Source: Mercenaria mercenaria
Taxonomy: Eukaryota; Mollusca; Bivalvia; Venerida; Veneridae
Assembly: GCF_021730395.1 (NCBI RefSeq)
Contig: NC_069363.1
Location: forward strand, 55,113,001-55,177,000
Reading direction: 5' to 3'
DNA: 64,000 bases
The translations under genes were made by a program, and so were the position numbers. Of this stretch, positions 1 through 11,776 are shown piece after piece (within the stretch, counting starts at the first letter, position 1; each line of letters starts with the position of its first letter). The notes under the pieces were generated by a model. The model was not told where the DNA came from, ran no database searches, and saw only the letters and a list, made by a program, of their open reading frames with translations.

Positions 1-370
1 AATGACCCAATATCAAATTCGTCCAAGATTTTATTGAGGGTAACATTCTGACCAAGTTTCATTAAGATTGGGCCAAAATTGTGACCTCTAGAGTGTTAAC
101 AGTCAAATTGTTGATGATGGACACGGCTATCACACAAAGGAGCTAAAAATTAACCAAGACTAAACCTCGGTTGCACATAGTGGCCTAAATTGTCTGTACA
201 TCAATCAAAACTGTGCTTGACAACTAGCAAGATACTTTTCTTAAGTCAGGTTAGTCCTGGAGATAACTGTAAAATAAACATCTGTCACTGTTTCTAAGAT
301 TGGCCATACAGGCAAAATGGCACTGCTCCCAGTCAGCCATGTTTGAGGAACAAGGCAGTCTGAAAGATAG
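1..370. repeat. End of a dispersed repeat running in from the left edge
   Basis: No gene is visible. The first ~180 bases contain the 'gaccaagtttcattaagattgg' type of phrase and a 'gatgatggacacggctatcac' tail that mollusc tandem-repeat elements often carry at one end, so this is probably the last part of an element that starts outside the window. The rest is unremarkable AT-rich sequence. Confidence 0.4.
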
Positions 371-1050
371 CTAAACCCCCCGCCACTGCTATGGATAGTG
401 AAAGGGTAAACCTTTGACCTTTAAATGTGACCTTGACCTTGAACTGACATGGCTGACTCATGAATTATGCACAATGTCTTGATGCAGTGATCATTTGACC
501 CAAGTTTCATGAAAATCCTTCAAGAGGTTTATGAGATACAGAGCTCAAACCTTTGACCTTGAGTTGTGACCTTGACCTTGAGTTGACATGGCTGACTCAC
601 GAGTTCTTGATGAGGTGATCATTTGACCCAAGTTTGATGAAAATCCTTTAAGGGGTTAACGAGATACAGAGTGGACACAAAATGGAAGCCTCAAACCTTT
701 GACCCTAAGTTGTGACCTTGACCTTGAGCCGGCATGGCTGACTCGTAAGTTCTGCACATCGTCTTGATGAGGTGATCATTTGACCGTAGTTTTATAAAAT
801 TCCTTCAAGTGGTTTAGGAGATATAGAGCGGACACAAAATCGAAGGCTCAAACCTTTGACCTTGAGCCGACAAGGCTGACTCATGGGTTCTGCACATTGT
901 CTTGATGAGGTGATCATATGACCCAAGTTTCATGAAAATCCTTCATGGGGTTTAGGAGATATGGAGCGGACACGAAAGTGTTACGGACAGACAGAAGGAT
1001 GGACGGAGACCATTCCTATAACCCCCCCACCATTTGTGGCGGGGGATTAA
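371..1050. repeat. Non-autonomous element with inverted ends and ~140-bp tandem core
   Basis: The ends are inverted: CCCCCCGCCAC near 376 pairs with GTGGCGGGGG near 1036. The core is about four degenerate units of ~140 bp (starting near 412, 550, 686 and 851), each with 'cctttgaccttgag', 'gacatggctgactc', 'gatgaggtgatcatttgaccc' and 'atgaaaatccttcaag'. No coding potential is seen. The build (inverted subterminal repeats around a minisatellite core) matches several other elements in this window. Confidence 0.6.
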
Positions 1051-1054
1051 TTAA

Positions 1055-2240
1055 GGAGCCTTTAGCTGTTATGGTCACCTGGTGATCATTTCTATGAAAT
1101 ATCAAATGTTAAAGACAACCTAAGTTATATGTTATATACATATAGGGAAAAGATAGTCCTTTTATATGATGACTTTGCTAATGTCCAAGTCAAACACATG
1201 TTAATTTAACTTTATTACCGGCAAGACTTGATTATTTGGACTGCCTAATTGTTGGTCATATGAAAAGACACAATCGTTTTCTTTATGTTTATTAATTTGT
1301 TTATAATTATCAAAACAAAACAATGCAACATACACCTAAGAGGAATTGAAATGATGTTCTAATGCAAGAATTATACATTTATGTGAACAAAAAATGTAAA
1401 TATAAGAATAAAGCTATTATCACAGCAAAAACAATCATATCTCCTATATTTTCTGTTTATATACTCTCTGTATTTACAAACAAAAACTTCTATTCTTCAA
1501 GATTAACACTGAGTAGCAAATATAACATTGGGCTGCTACATTCCTTGGATTTCTTGTCCTTTATAAGGAGCCAAGAGAAAATTACATCAAAATTTGTGAT
1601 TTATATAATATATAGCATATTATAACATAATTACAATCAATAGGCCTTATTATAGTCGTTCAAGTCTGTACAGTTATATACCAGAATGCAAACTATTTCA
1701 CAAGTCTGTAATAACTGGACAAATACAAGATTTTTTCTCGTAAATTTCAATACAGTCTTTATCAGAATGTGTCAATTTTATGGCATATAAAAGAATGGAA
1801 ACACGGGGTATCATTCCATGTAAGTGAAATCATGTTACTAACAAGTATATAACTTAAAACATTTAAAGTGGCTACCTAATCAAATTGTAAATGAACATAA
1901 TGTGTTTTCACGACATCCTACATCAGTCATATTGACCTTCAGCCCGCAGCTTAAACCTTGAATCTATCATTGGGCCAGAGTTATTAACAAGACATTATAC
2001 GGAATTATCAAAGTGTTGAAACAACGTGAAATTATCCAAGTGTTTAAAAACAGTCTTTGTTTCACTTTCAAGCGAAACACTTGAAAGTTGGAGAGCTTAA
2101 AAAGTGTTGTTGTTGATTTCCACTCATAACTTGCCTTGTAAGCAAAAATAACAGATATCACATGATGAACCATGCAAATCATAACTCATAAAGGCCAATA
2201 TCTATCCATGTCCAAAATTTAGAACTATGCTCCATATTAT
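1055..2240. other. Gene-free AT-rich intergenic stretch
   Basis: Only short ORFs with no recognisable domain occur here. No tandem repeat or inverted repeat stood out. Confidence 0.5.
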
Positions 2241-2760
2241 TTATTTTGCTACAATTTTCTCAGATTTCAAAGATTCCACATGAAACTTGGCAGAAAAATA
2301 GTCTGAATGACTATATCTAAGTTTGCCAAGTCTCAGCACAACCAGAATCCAAGGAAACAAAATAACAAATATGCCCACAGGCAGAATGTCGAGCCCACCA
2401 GTTGTCAAGTGTGACCTTGACCTAGGGATCTGGTTCTTGCACATGACACACTGTCTTATAATGGTGAATATTCATGCCAAGTTACATCAAAATCCCACCA
2501 TGCATGAAGAAGAAATGCTCCGGACAAACTTCAATTTTACCTTTGATCTCCAACTGTGACCTTTTAGATAGGAATATGGGCTTTGCGCATGACACGCCTT
2601 TTCATTGAGGTAAACATTCATGCCAAATATAAACAAGATTGGTCCATGCATGGCAAAGTTATAGTCCAGACAAAATCAGATGCACACACAGACGCACATA
2701 CACCGATCTGCCAAAAGTGGCAACTAAGTCTAGCTAACCGCAAGCGAGCTCGTCAATAAT
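2241..2760 (+). repeat. Degenerate tandem-core repeat element
   Basis: Two or three diverged units contain 'gtgaccttgacctaggg...', 'cttgcacatgacac' and 'atgccaagttacatcaaaatcc'. The block ends with a run of 'cacacacagacgcacatacaccg' and 'gcgagctcgtc'. It is the same style of non-coding repeat as the block at 371-1050 but a different family. The small ORFs here are accidental readings of the repeat. Confidence 0.5.
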
Positions 2761-4157
2761 GTACATGAAACATAATATTCTGGAATTTATATGAAGGTAT
2801 ACATTTTATGATAAATATGAAGCCAGCTCAACCTTACCTACACGTATAACAGTAAACAGTACATAGCTGATAAGTTGATAACACATTTTCACTGTTAGAT
2901 GACCATATCATTGCCTCGGCACAATAGCTGGATAAGTGCCTCCTTAAGTCAGTGCATTTATCCGCTGTTTTGTGCTAAGATGACCATATCAGGACATTTA
3001 AAAATGTTTGCTTTAAGAAATACAACCACTGTAGTTTTCAGTGCCATGGTGAGAGGCTAAATTTGATGGAGCATGTTAGAAAGGTAACTCGTACATGGTT
3101 CTTTGGAGAATTTGACGACACCTATGTGGATAAGATGGGAGAGGATATCCCCATCTACACCATCCTACAGGAAAATGTGAAATATATCAATTTTCTGAGA
3201 CACTTTAACTTGGGCAGAAAAATCAGCCAAGACAAAATAGGGAGAAAAACTGACCAAGGCAAGTGCCTTGGTTGCGTCAACAGTCACTACAGCCATGGTT
3301 TTACATCATCAGTACAGCAAAATGAAATAAAATATCAAACATTGTAATCTTATCAGCAACGGGGAAAATACTGGTATATAATCAAAATTGAATTATATGA
3401 AGGGAATGATTTATCTTAGTATACACATAACTTTATCTATAAAATACCTGATAATGAAATGATATCACAAGTAACTTGTTAAATGTGAAAAGTCATTAAG
3501 AGCAAAAACTAAGGTGCTGTAGTTGGCAGTACTTTTGCAATTACTTTGATTTTGTGATTTTAAAAACAAACAGACATGTTTGCATTGTTTAGAATCTGCC
3601 AATTTTTTAAAATCTGTTTTGATTTAATGCTTATTATTATTCATGCCAGTTTTAAACTGGTTGAGTTGAACTGTTCTGGGATATTAGTAACAGTAAAATC
3701 AGTTGTAAATGTTACCAAATCTACAGGCTGTCTCTACTTGGAAATTTATATATTTTAATGTTCCTAATATAAGACTTTCATTTTTTACCTATTTCTCTCC
3801 CTTTAACTATATGCTTACTTTTACATTAAAAGATACTTATGTCTCCGAGATATTAAAAATACATGTATATGAAATTGATGGTTTCAATTAATACCACTGT
3901 TGTAAACAACATATATTCTAAATAACTTCATTAAATGACTATAAGTTTTCCAATAGTTCTAACATATTTACAAGATTTTCATAGCATTACACGGCTTCTA
4001 AACGCTAGCGCCACCACCAAATTGTGGTGATAAGGAAAAGAGCTATCGACATTTCCGTGGTGCAGCTATCACCCGTTTCTACTTGTAAACACGTGAGTAA
4101 AATTTATATTTTATCTTATATCTTCATTGATAGAACTTTTTTCGAAAATCGGAGAAT

Positions 4158-5783
4158 GTAGTTCCATGTAACAACACTTTTACTACAGGTTGGCTGTGAT
4201 TTCATTAAAATAATATGTAAATTGTGGTGTCAGGAGCTTTTCTCCCGAATCTTACAGTGGCGCATTTTCATATTGGCCAGTATTCAAACACCATTCCGAT
4301 GAATAGACACACTGTAAGAACATACTTGCGCATGCAAATGGTGTAGAAATGATAAATAATTATATAAGCACACACCATGAATAATAGAATCTCGGGTTAG
4401 AAGAAATATACAAGGATTTTTAAAAGTGATGGCGCTATACAGTAGTTTTGTTTGTTTGTTTTGGGTTTAACGCCGTTTTTCAACAGTATTTCAGTCATGT
4501 AACGGCGGGCAGTTAACCTAACCAGTGTTCCTGGGTTCTGTACCAGTACAAACCTGTTCTCCGCAAGTAACTGCCAACTTCCCCACATGAATTATCAGAG
4601 GTGGAGGACTAATGATTTCAGACACAATGTCGTTTATCAAATAGTCACGGAGAACATACGCCCCGCCCGAGGATCGAACTCGCGACCCCGCGATCCGTAG
4701 ACCAATGCTCTTACCTACTGAGCTAAGCGGGCGGGTGCTATACAGTAGTGGTGGCGCTGTTACGGCATTCAGTAATACGAACTGCTGACGCATTCGGAAC
4801 AAAACAAACAAAAACATTCTCTAATTGATAATTTTCCTGTAATGAATTATGTTATTAAAGAAAGAATCGATCATATTTCACTTACCTTTATGAAACACTC
4901 TTTATTCAAGAAAAAAAAAAAAATAAAATACTCACAGACCCTTGGGACTCTTGTAGTCAAAGTAAATATTTTCCTTTGTTAATTAAAATGTTAATGTAGA
5001 ATTATTTCTAACCTTTAAATATTCTTCTTAAATACAAACGTAAGTGTACTTTAAATTCAGGTCAAGAAAAATAGTAGCAATACTTTTATTTCAAACAAAG
5101 ATTTGTGTCCAGGAAATATTTTGAAGATAGTGTAGAATTTATTTGTTATATTAAGATTCTGAAAGTTACTCCCCATTGTTTTTATATGTCGTTTACATGT
5201 CATTGTAAACAAAAGACCTTTCTGAAAAGTGAGTACAGTACATTTTCAATTCCAATTGATTAAATACGATTAATCAATAGAGCTTAGATGTACAATCTGA
5301 ATCCATATTCATGTAGATTATTTTGCGATCATGTAGAGGTTACAACATGTATTTTGTTGAGTAACGTAATTTGGGTGTAGTGTGGGATAGGTTATTAACA
5401 TCAATTATTGTAGAAATGTCCGTGGCTTGCAGTCAGACATTTTCATATATCAAAATTGAATATATCAGCCACTAATCATATACAACAGCGCCACCACTAC
5501 TGTATAGCGCCACCACTTTCCAAAATAGTCGTGTTTTAACTTTTTACTATGATTTTCGCAATTGTTTGGTGTATGGAATACCTGTAATTCATTTCTACAT
5601 CATTTGCATGTGCAGATATGTTCTTACAGTGTGTCTATACATCGGAATGGTGTTGGAATACTGGCCGATATGAAAATATGCCACTGTCAAATTCGGGAGA
5701 AAATCTCCTGGCGCCACAATTTGCATAATATTTTAATGAAATCACAGCAACCCTGTAGTAAAAGTGTTGTTACACGGAACTAC
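4158..5783. mobile_element. Foldback element nested in the left arm of the 6.15-kb element
   Basis: The ends are inverted copies: GTAGTTCCATGTAACAACAC at 4158 and GTGTTGTTACACGGAACTAC ending at 5783. The two arms (~300 bp each) share 'tactacagg', 'gtgatttcattaaaat', 'cagtgtgtctat' and 'gcgccaccactactgtatagc' in opposite orientation. The intact right arm of the host element shows the uninterrupted sequence (gagaattagtgcg, inverted), which is independent evidence for the insertion point. No ORF of note. It carries a SINE at 4447-4736. Confidence 0.7.
4447..4736 (-). mobile_element. tRNA-derived SINE
   Basis: On the minus strand the element opens with a tRNA-like head: an A-box region (TAGCTCAGTAGGTAAGAGC) and a B box (GAGTTCGATCCTCGG). 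A body follows with 'aacgccgtttttcaacagtatttcag' on the plus strand, a conserved block I know from mollusc SINEs, and then a CAAA-rich tail at 4447-4465. It is flanked by a 13-bp target duplication gctatacagtagt at 4434-4446 and 4737-4749. It sits inside the foldback element, so it is the youngest of the three nested layers. Confidence 0.88.
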
Positions 5784-6255
5784 ATTTAGTACAGTAAAAT
5801 GGTGTAAAAATACTTCAAAAAATGGGAAAAGCATGAAACTTGGTACATAACTACTTTAGGGCAAAATACTAAAAATGAGCATGAGACCCACTCCGAAAAA
5901 TCCAATATGGCCGAAAAATCCAAGATGGCCGCCATATGTGTATATATTTTAAAAAATACATAATATTATATATAAAATTTCTATTGACACTTACAGTCAT
6001 CAGCATAATAAGCTAAAACCACCTGCCTGAATAAATCCAAACATACTATATTAACAAAAATACCGCTCTTCCAACAAAAATGAAAAAAGTTGTCTCCCTT
6101 GGATAAAATGTGCTATTAAGCAGAAGAAAAGTCATAATACATTTATATGAATCAAAATTAAGTATATAATGGTAACTGGCATATCAAGACTGTTTAAAAT
6201 GGCAACAGTCCTGTGCAGAAATTTACAACAATTGTAAATTAATTAATTATAAATA

Positions 6256-6429
6256 CATTCGAACTTCGGTAACTGGAACCCATCAGGACCGACTAAATTT
6301 ATTCGAATTATCGGTAGTATGAGTGATCGAAAAATATACCATAAAGGAATTTGTTTGGGACCTGACGATAGATTAATTGAAGAATGGTGTTCGAATTATC
6401 AGAGTTTGAGCAAACGAAGTTTTAGTCTG
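6256..6429. mobile_element. Possible short Tc1/mariner-like MITE
   Basis: A ~174-bp segment with diverged inverted ends (CATTCGAACTTCGG at the left; the right end reads inward CAGACTAAAACTTCG) is flanked by TA on each side. This is the pattern of a Tigger-like miniature element. The end similarity is modest and no family was searched. Confidence 0.35.
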
Positions 6430-9400
6430 TAATGTGTATTAGTGAATAAATGACATGTGTTTCACTTTGTCATTAGTTTTCGTGACTCAGAATTTGTAAG
6501 TGTTGCTGTATTCATTTCAATTTATTTACACTAAGAGAAGTAATGACACTTAATAAAACTATATAATTCATTAATTATATTAGTGTGATAGACCATGTGA
6601 ACATCCCTGGCCTATCAGATCATCATGATTTCTGTGGGAAAAAGTCATTGCCGGTTGATCAGCGTAATCAAATTTACATTTGCATGTCCCTGTAATATTC
6701 TGTTTTTGTCAAATTGTAGCACATTGTGCCATAACAATGGTTTTATAGTTTAATGTCATAAGCATATAATGTACAGTCACTAATGCCCTGATCACTCTCA
6801 GGCAAAGACCATGAAGATCATACTGCTTCCTGAAAATTTTCACGCGGTGGGGACGGGGATCAAACTCGAAAAATGTGCAGTTCTAAAGTTCATACTGCGC
6901 GCTTTTAACATCCTTGCCAGGTTCTTACGGTGTCTAACACGTTCACACTAATTTTCTTACCACGCGCTTCTTCACGTCCAGTGTGTTCTTACTACATTTT
7001 TAGTACGATCAGCCAGATTGCACCTCTCGCTTACCATGCTTTAACCATATGCTTATCACCTTTTCAGTGCATTCGTCGGCTACTTATAAATACTACGCCA
7101 TGTCCCTCTTTTTTTTTTCATTCCTTCTGCAAATTATATTGACATAATTGTGTCCGCATCTACACTCAACAACCATAAATTACAATAAACGACGACCCCC
7201 CACCCCACCCCAACGCCCCAATGAAGAAAAAAGTCTTATAGAGAGACTGCGTTGGAATAAGCAAAAGCAGTGTGAAGGATATACGGAGGTCCAAACGTCC
7301 ACTACAAGCTGCCAGTGCTGCTGAGTCCATGATTATGTGGCAATTCCTGATGATGTTCGATACCCATTACTGATTGAAAACGAAGTGATTGGGAATTGGA
7401 TCCAGTATTCATACTTAATTTTCAGAATCTGAACCAATCATGGTGAGAACCTGCTGCAAACGTGACAGAGATGTGTTCAGAACCGAAAGAACTTATTAAT
7501 AACCTTATGCGGTATACCACAATGTGGCATGCACGTAGCATGGTCATAGCACACAAGCGTAGATAAGTTGTAGTTAGAACTTCATTGACGTAGCAAGAAC
7601 GCAATGATAACACAATGACAGCGCAGTGAGCAGGCCATGCAGCCTTTCCCGTCCGCACCACGCTTGTACTATGTCCTACTAGGTTTTAGTTACATCGTTA
7701 CTACGTCCTTCCTGCTTCCTGATTAGACCGCGTTCTCACTACATTTGTTTTGAACATGTCCAAAATTCGACCGCGTTCTCTACACTCATGAAGACCATAA
7801 TTATTAATTATCATGTTCTTATCGGAATCTACTGTATTTCTTCTACATTGTACAAGTTCTTACTGCGTCCTGCTAGTTTTTACGACGTAGTGGGAACGTG
7901 GCTGAGTGTAACGGGGGTATAAATTAAGAGCAGAATCTATAATTTCTACAAGAAAAATGTGCTCTTATATCTATTTCTGGACATTTTACTGAAATTAAAA
8001 TTAAATTAAATGTGAGTACTTGAGGATTTTTCTAATGAGCACAGGTACATTCGAAACACAATTTTAATACCAATTTAAATTACTAGTTTTAAGACGACAA
8101 ATATTATCTATTTACCATTTGTACTTCCAGTTAAGCAGTCCAACGTAAGAATAACACTGTCTTGTCAAAGAAAACTAACCAGTACAGCTCGCGCTTACCG
8201 GTGAATCAAGCTTTTAAATGCATTTTCTACATCTTCCTACAAACAAACTGTTCGTATTATATTTCTGGGGTATAAATGGAGGCTTTCGATACTCTTCTTT
8301 ACAGCAAAACATGTCAAGTAGCTTGATCAACCATCTGTTCACATATAGATTAGGGCTATAATGTGCATTCCTGCATCGTCTGCTACACCTCTTGAACATA
8401 CTAAAAAAGGTTGCCCATTAGGTCGGGCACATATGGGTGTCGGGTGTTCTACCACTTTCCTATAATTCCAAGTCAAGATAAATAAGGCTGACCAGAAAGA
8501 TCTTTGATATATTGGAACCTTTCCAATAGTTTTTGTCTCAAGTACCCGAGTCTCGTACCAATAGCTCCTCAAGTGCATTTGCAACCTCGATAAAGTCTGC
8601 CGAGGAAGACGTAATTTGTCAAAAGTGCTGAAATGCTCTGCACTACCTTATGCAAGTTAACTTAAGTTGTCGACAATCTTGTGCTTGTGTGTACTGACAA
8701 GAGTATCTGACATGTACCTTATTTCAGATTTCAGCTCACTGTTCAGAGTAATATATTTCACAGAATAGTTACTAAGTGTTGTCCATGAAAGCAACTTTTA
8801 TATTTTCAGCCTTACTCTTCTTTGTTACACAGTTAGCAATTTATTACACAGACATTGTGACAGCGGGTGCATAATAAGGAACATTGTTTCATTTGATCCT
8901 ACTAGCCCGTTGCTATAATCTATTCTTGCATTTCGAAGTCCCAAACTGAAAGGGGTAGTTGTCGTACTTGGTGTCAAAGAAACTACAATTTTATATAGCA
9001 ACTAAGTTAATTGACCTTCACATTCTCCATATTACTTACCATCTATAAACAAGGTTTCATAAAGCAGTCTTTAGAATTTGCAATTTTGAAGTTATTGAAG
9101 AATCCGCCATTTGCAAATGATGGACCAACATACAGACGGACAAAATGATGTACAAGAGGAGAAAATAAGATAACAAGCATGTTCTCAATTTGTCCCTCTG
9201 TCTATGTAAAATTTCTCAAGAAACAATCTCTCCTTGTTTTGAAGAAATGCAGGATGACACTTTGTGTCATATTCGTGCACTATTTGTTGCCATAGCAACA
9301 ACATTTGTTGCCATAGGAACAAATTTAAATGACATTGGCATTCTCTGCATTGCCATCTATCCATGTACCACATATCATGAAAAATTCTGCTGTAGTTTCA

Positions 9401-9799
9401 AAGTTATTGCAGTATCCCACTCTGCATGGCTGACGTATTGACATGCATACAGGGGCAACCCATAAGCCCAATCTGGCTAAATACTGGTAAGGGAATAACA
9501 ACAATGTTTCAATATGCTGCTGTGGAGGGAATTCAAGTGAAATAATATAAATTACATATATTAAAACAAAATATTCTTTAAAATATGAAAACTACACAAT
9601 GATAATATTAAACTAAGTTTTAAAGGTTAGATTTTTGCTGTTACCATGGAAACAGAAAGAAACTAACATCATTTGAATTGTTATTTTTGCATTTGATGCA
9701 AATTTAAGATTTATTTTATTATATACATTTATATTTAGTGCATTTTGGGGGTGAATGTAAATATAATGACCTTTCATTAGAATCTTCTAAGGTAAATAT
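6430..9799. other. Interior of the 6.15-kb element, no gene recognised
   Basis: This contains AT-rich sequence, a C-rich patch near 7195-7220, several 'gttcttactac' phrases on both strands at 6910-7900, and a local duplication of 'tttgttgccata' near 9280-9315. The ORFs are all under 85 codons and none resembles a transposase that I can name. Confidence 0.4.
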
Positions 9800-10504
9800 T
9801 GAGTTTTGGTGGCCATTTTGGAAAATGGCCGCCATATCGGCCATCTTGACAGATATCAAATGGGTCCCATGAAAAAAATGTTTTTAATGCTTTAATAAAT
9901 AGCTGTGCCAATTTTGGTGCTTTTCCCATTTTCTGAAGTATTTTGGCATTTTCTGTTACGAATTGATCGCACTAATTCTCCGATTTTCGAAAAAAGTTCT
10001 ATCAATGAAAATATAAGATAAAATATAAATTTTACTCACGTGTTTACAAGTAGAAACGGACGATAGCTGCACCACGGAAATGTCGATAGCTCTTTTCCTT
10101 ATCACCACAATTTGGTGGTGGCGCTAGCGTTTAGTAGCCGTGCATTATTGAGCAAGTTAAGTTAATAAGAATAAAATAAAGTTACAAGAGCATATATCGT
10201 ATTTCAGACAATACAGGGAAAACTTGTATCAAACCATAATTACCTTAAGAGTTCTAACAGCCCTTATCCAAAAGTAATATGGCTTTAGACATTTTACACA
10301 GACAATACATGAACATGGTACAAAAATGTAGCTTTTCAGCCAGACTGTTACATATAACAGCTTTTTACAAGTCTCACTACGTATATGAACTTTTCTATAT
10401 GTTACAGGACAAAATTTTGAGTAAAACAGCAGTCAAGTTTCCCCTTTTTGCCAGTAATATCTCTCCAGATGTGATATATAACAATTATGGCAGTAAAACA
10501 ATGG

Positions 10505-11019
10505 TGATATAAGAGATGTTTGTTAAATACATGCCCTCATGATAGCCTCAATTTCAATCCCAAAGTTACTGTGACCTTCACCCTTGAGTTGTCTTCCTGA
10601 CAACAATCATTCTATGAAATCTGAAATCTAAAAAGTGGTTCAGATGATCAGATATTGACAAACTGTTTTCAGTTGAACCTATTAGCAAACAAAACACTGG
10701 GGAGTCATCTGCTGACAACAGGCAATCATTTTATGAAGTTACAAAGTGTAAGGCACAAGTGTTCTTTAGTAAAGGAAAACTTGTTTTCATCCTCAAGGTC
10801 AATGTGACCTTGATCTTTGACATACTGACCTCGAAACAAAAGGCCAGAGGCAATTATCCTATGAAGTTTGACCACTGTAGGACCAAACATCCTCTAGTTA
10901 TTATTCAGAAACCAAATGGTTTACCTCAGTTTCAACAGACTGATAGACTGACAGACAGAGACAGAGCAACCACACTGAGCAAAACAATATGCCCCTTTTC
11001 CTTGAAAAGAGGCATATAA
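10505..11019 (+). repeat. TGACCTTGACC-type tandem repeat block
   Basis: Units contain 'ctgacaacaatcattctatgaa', 'gaccttgatctttgacatactgacc' and a 'gacagacagagaca' tail. They resemble the other non-coding bivalve-type repeat blocks in the window. The ORF across 10759-11019 is a reading of this repeat. Confidence 0.5.
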
Positions 11020-11475
11020 CAAAAGGTACTAGAAATGTGTCCATAGGACGCAGATGCCCCTACATACTGTGCTATCCTCTATACAGCAAAAACTATCAAG
11101 GGGCCATAACTCCAGTAAAAATACTCACAGAAAAAAATCCTTCCTTTAAGGTCATCTGCACAACACGCTTGTTGACATCTGTGAAACTTTGAGGCTAATA
11201 GTATGGGAGGAGCTGGACACACATTTTTCTCTATATTCTATATAGCAAAACTATCTAAGGGCCATAACTGTAGTAAAATTAGTCACAGCAAAAAATCCTT
11301 CCTTTATGGTCATCTGAACATCTAGCTTGTTCATCTGTGAAAGTTTGAAAAAAAAATCAGGCTTATATGTAGTGTGGGAGGAGTTTAACACACAAGATTT
11401 TGGGATGTACGGACAGCAGCAACGCTATATGCCCCCCAACATAAATGTGTTGGGGGGGGGGGGTGCATAAAAATG
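11020..11475 (+). repeat. Dispersed repeat ending in poly-G
   Basis: Two related ~200-bp units ('ctatacagcaaaaactatcaaggggccataactccagtaaaa' and a second copy from about 11240) are followed by 'aaatgtgttgggggggggggg' with a 14-base G run at about 11450-11463. The G-run end pairs in style with the poly-C start of the element near 25184. Non-coding. Confidence 0.5.
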
Positions 11476-11776
11476 TGAATGCTATGTAATTATAATGAAG
11501 AACCTTCTCTTCGTCAGGATATAAAAACAATACCGTGACACACCAAGGTTGGTTCTGTGAAGCCTCCATATTTGATTTTGCCTTATGCATATAAAAAAAA
11601 CAATACTGTACCATAAATAAGACTTCTTATGCATGTTATTGTCTGAATGCAATGTTGTGAAAACATTCTTACTAGATTTTAGCCCTATATGTCAGACTAT
11701 TTCCTGCAGAAAAAAAAGTGTATACATGATTGATAACATGTACTCCCAGTAAAAGTAATTTCACAGGAATTCTTTT

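Larger units (their letters stand above)
3990..10142. mobile_element. 6.15-kb DNA transposon-like element with long terminal inverted repeats
   Basis: The left end (CACGGCTTCTAAACGCTAGC, 3990 on) is the inverse of the right end (finishing GCTAGCGTTTAGTAGCCGTG at 10142). The inverted homology covers 3990-4157 against about 9977-10142. It resumes at about 5784-5960 against 9800-9976, so the arm is ~330 bp long and the left arm is interrupted by a second element (4158-5783). The element is flanked by CATTA on both sides (3985-3989 and 10143-10147), a probable 5-bp target duplication. No transposase was recognised in the 3.8-kb interior, so it is non-autonomous or heavily decayed. A CAC start with a 5-bp duplication recalls Transib, but that is a weak guess; the superfamily is unassigned. 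Confidence 0.75.

Noticed and set aside
3063-3347. 94-codon ORF with a protein-like N-terminus
   Set aside because: No recognisable motif, no splice context and no neighbouring exons. Treated as chance.
4660-4736. tRNA gene on the minus strand (A and B boxes)
   Set aside because: It is the head of a SINE: the sequence continues into a SINE body and CAAA tail and is flanked by a 13-bp target duplication.
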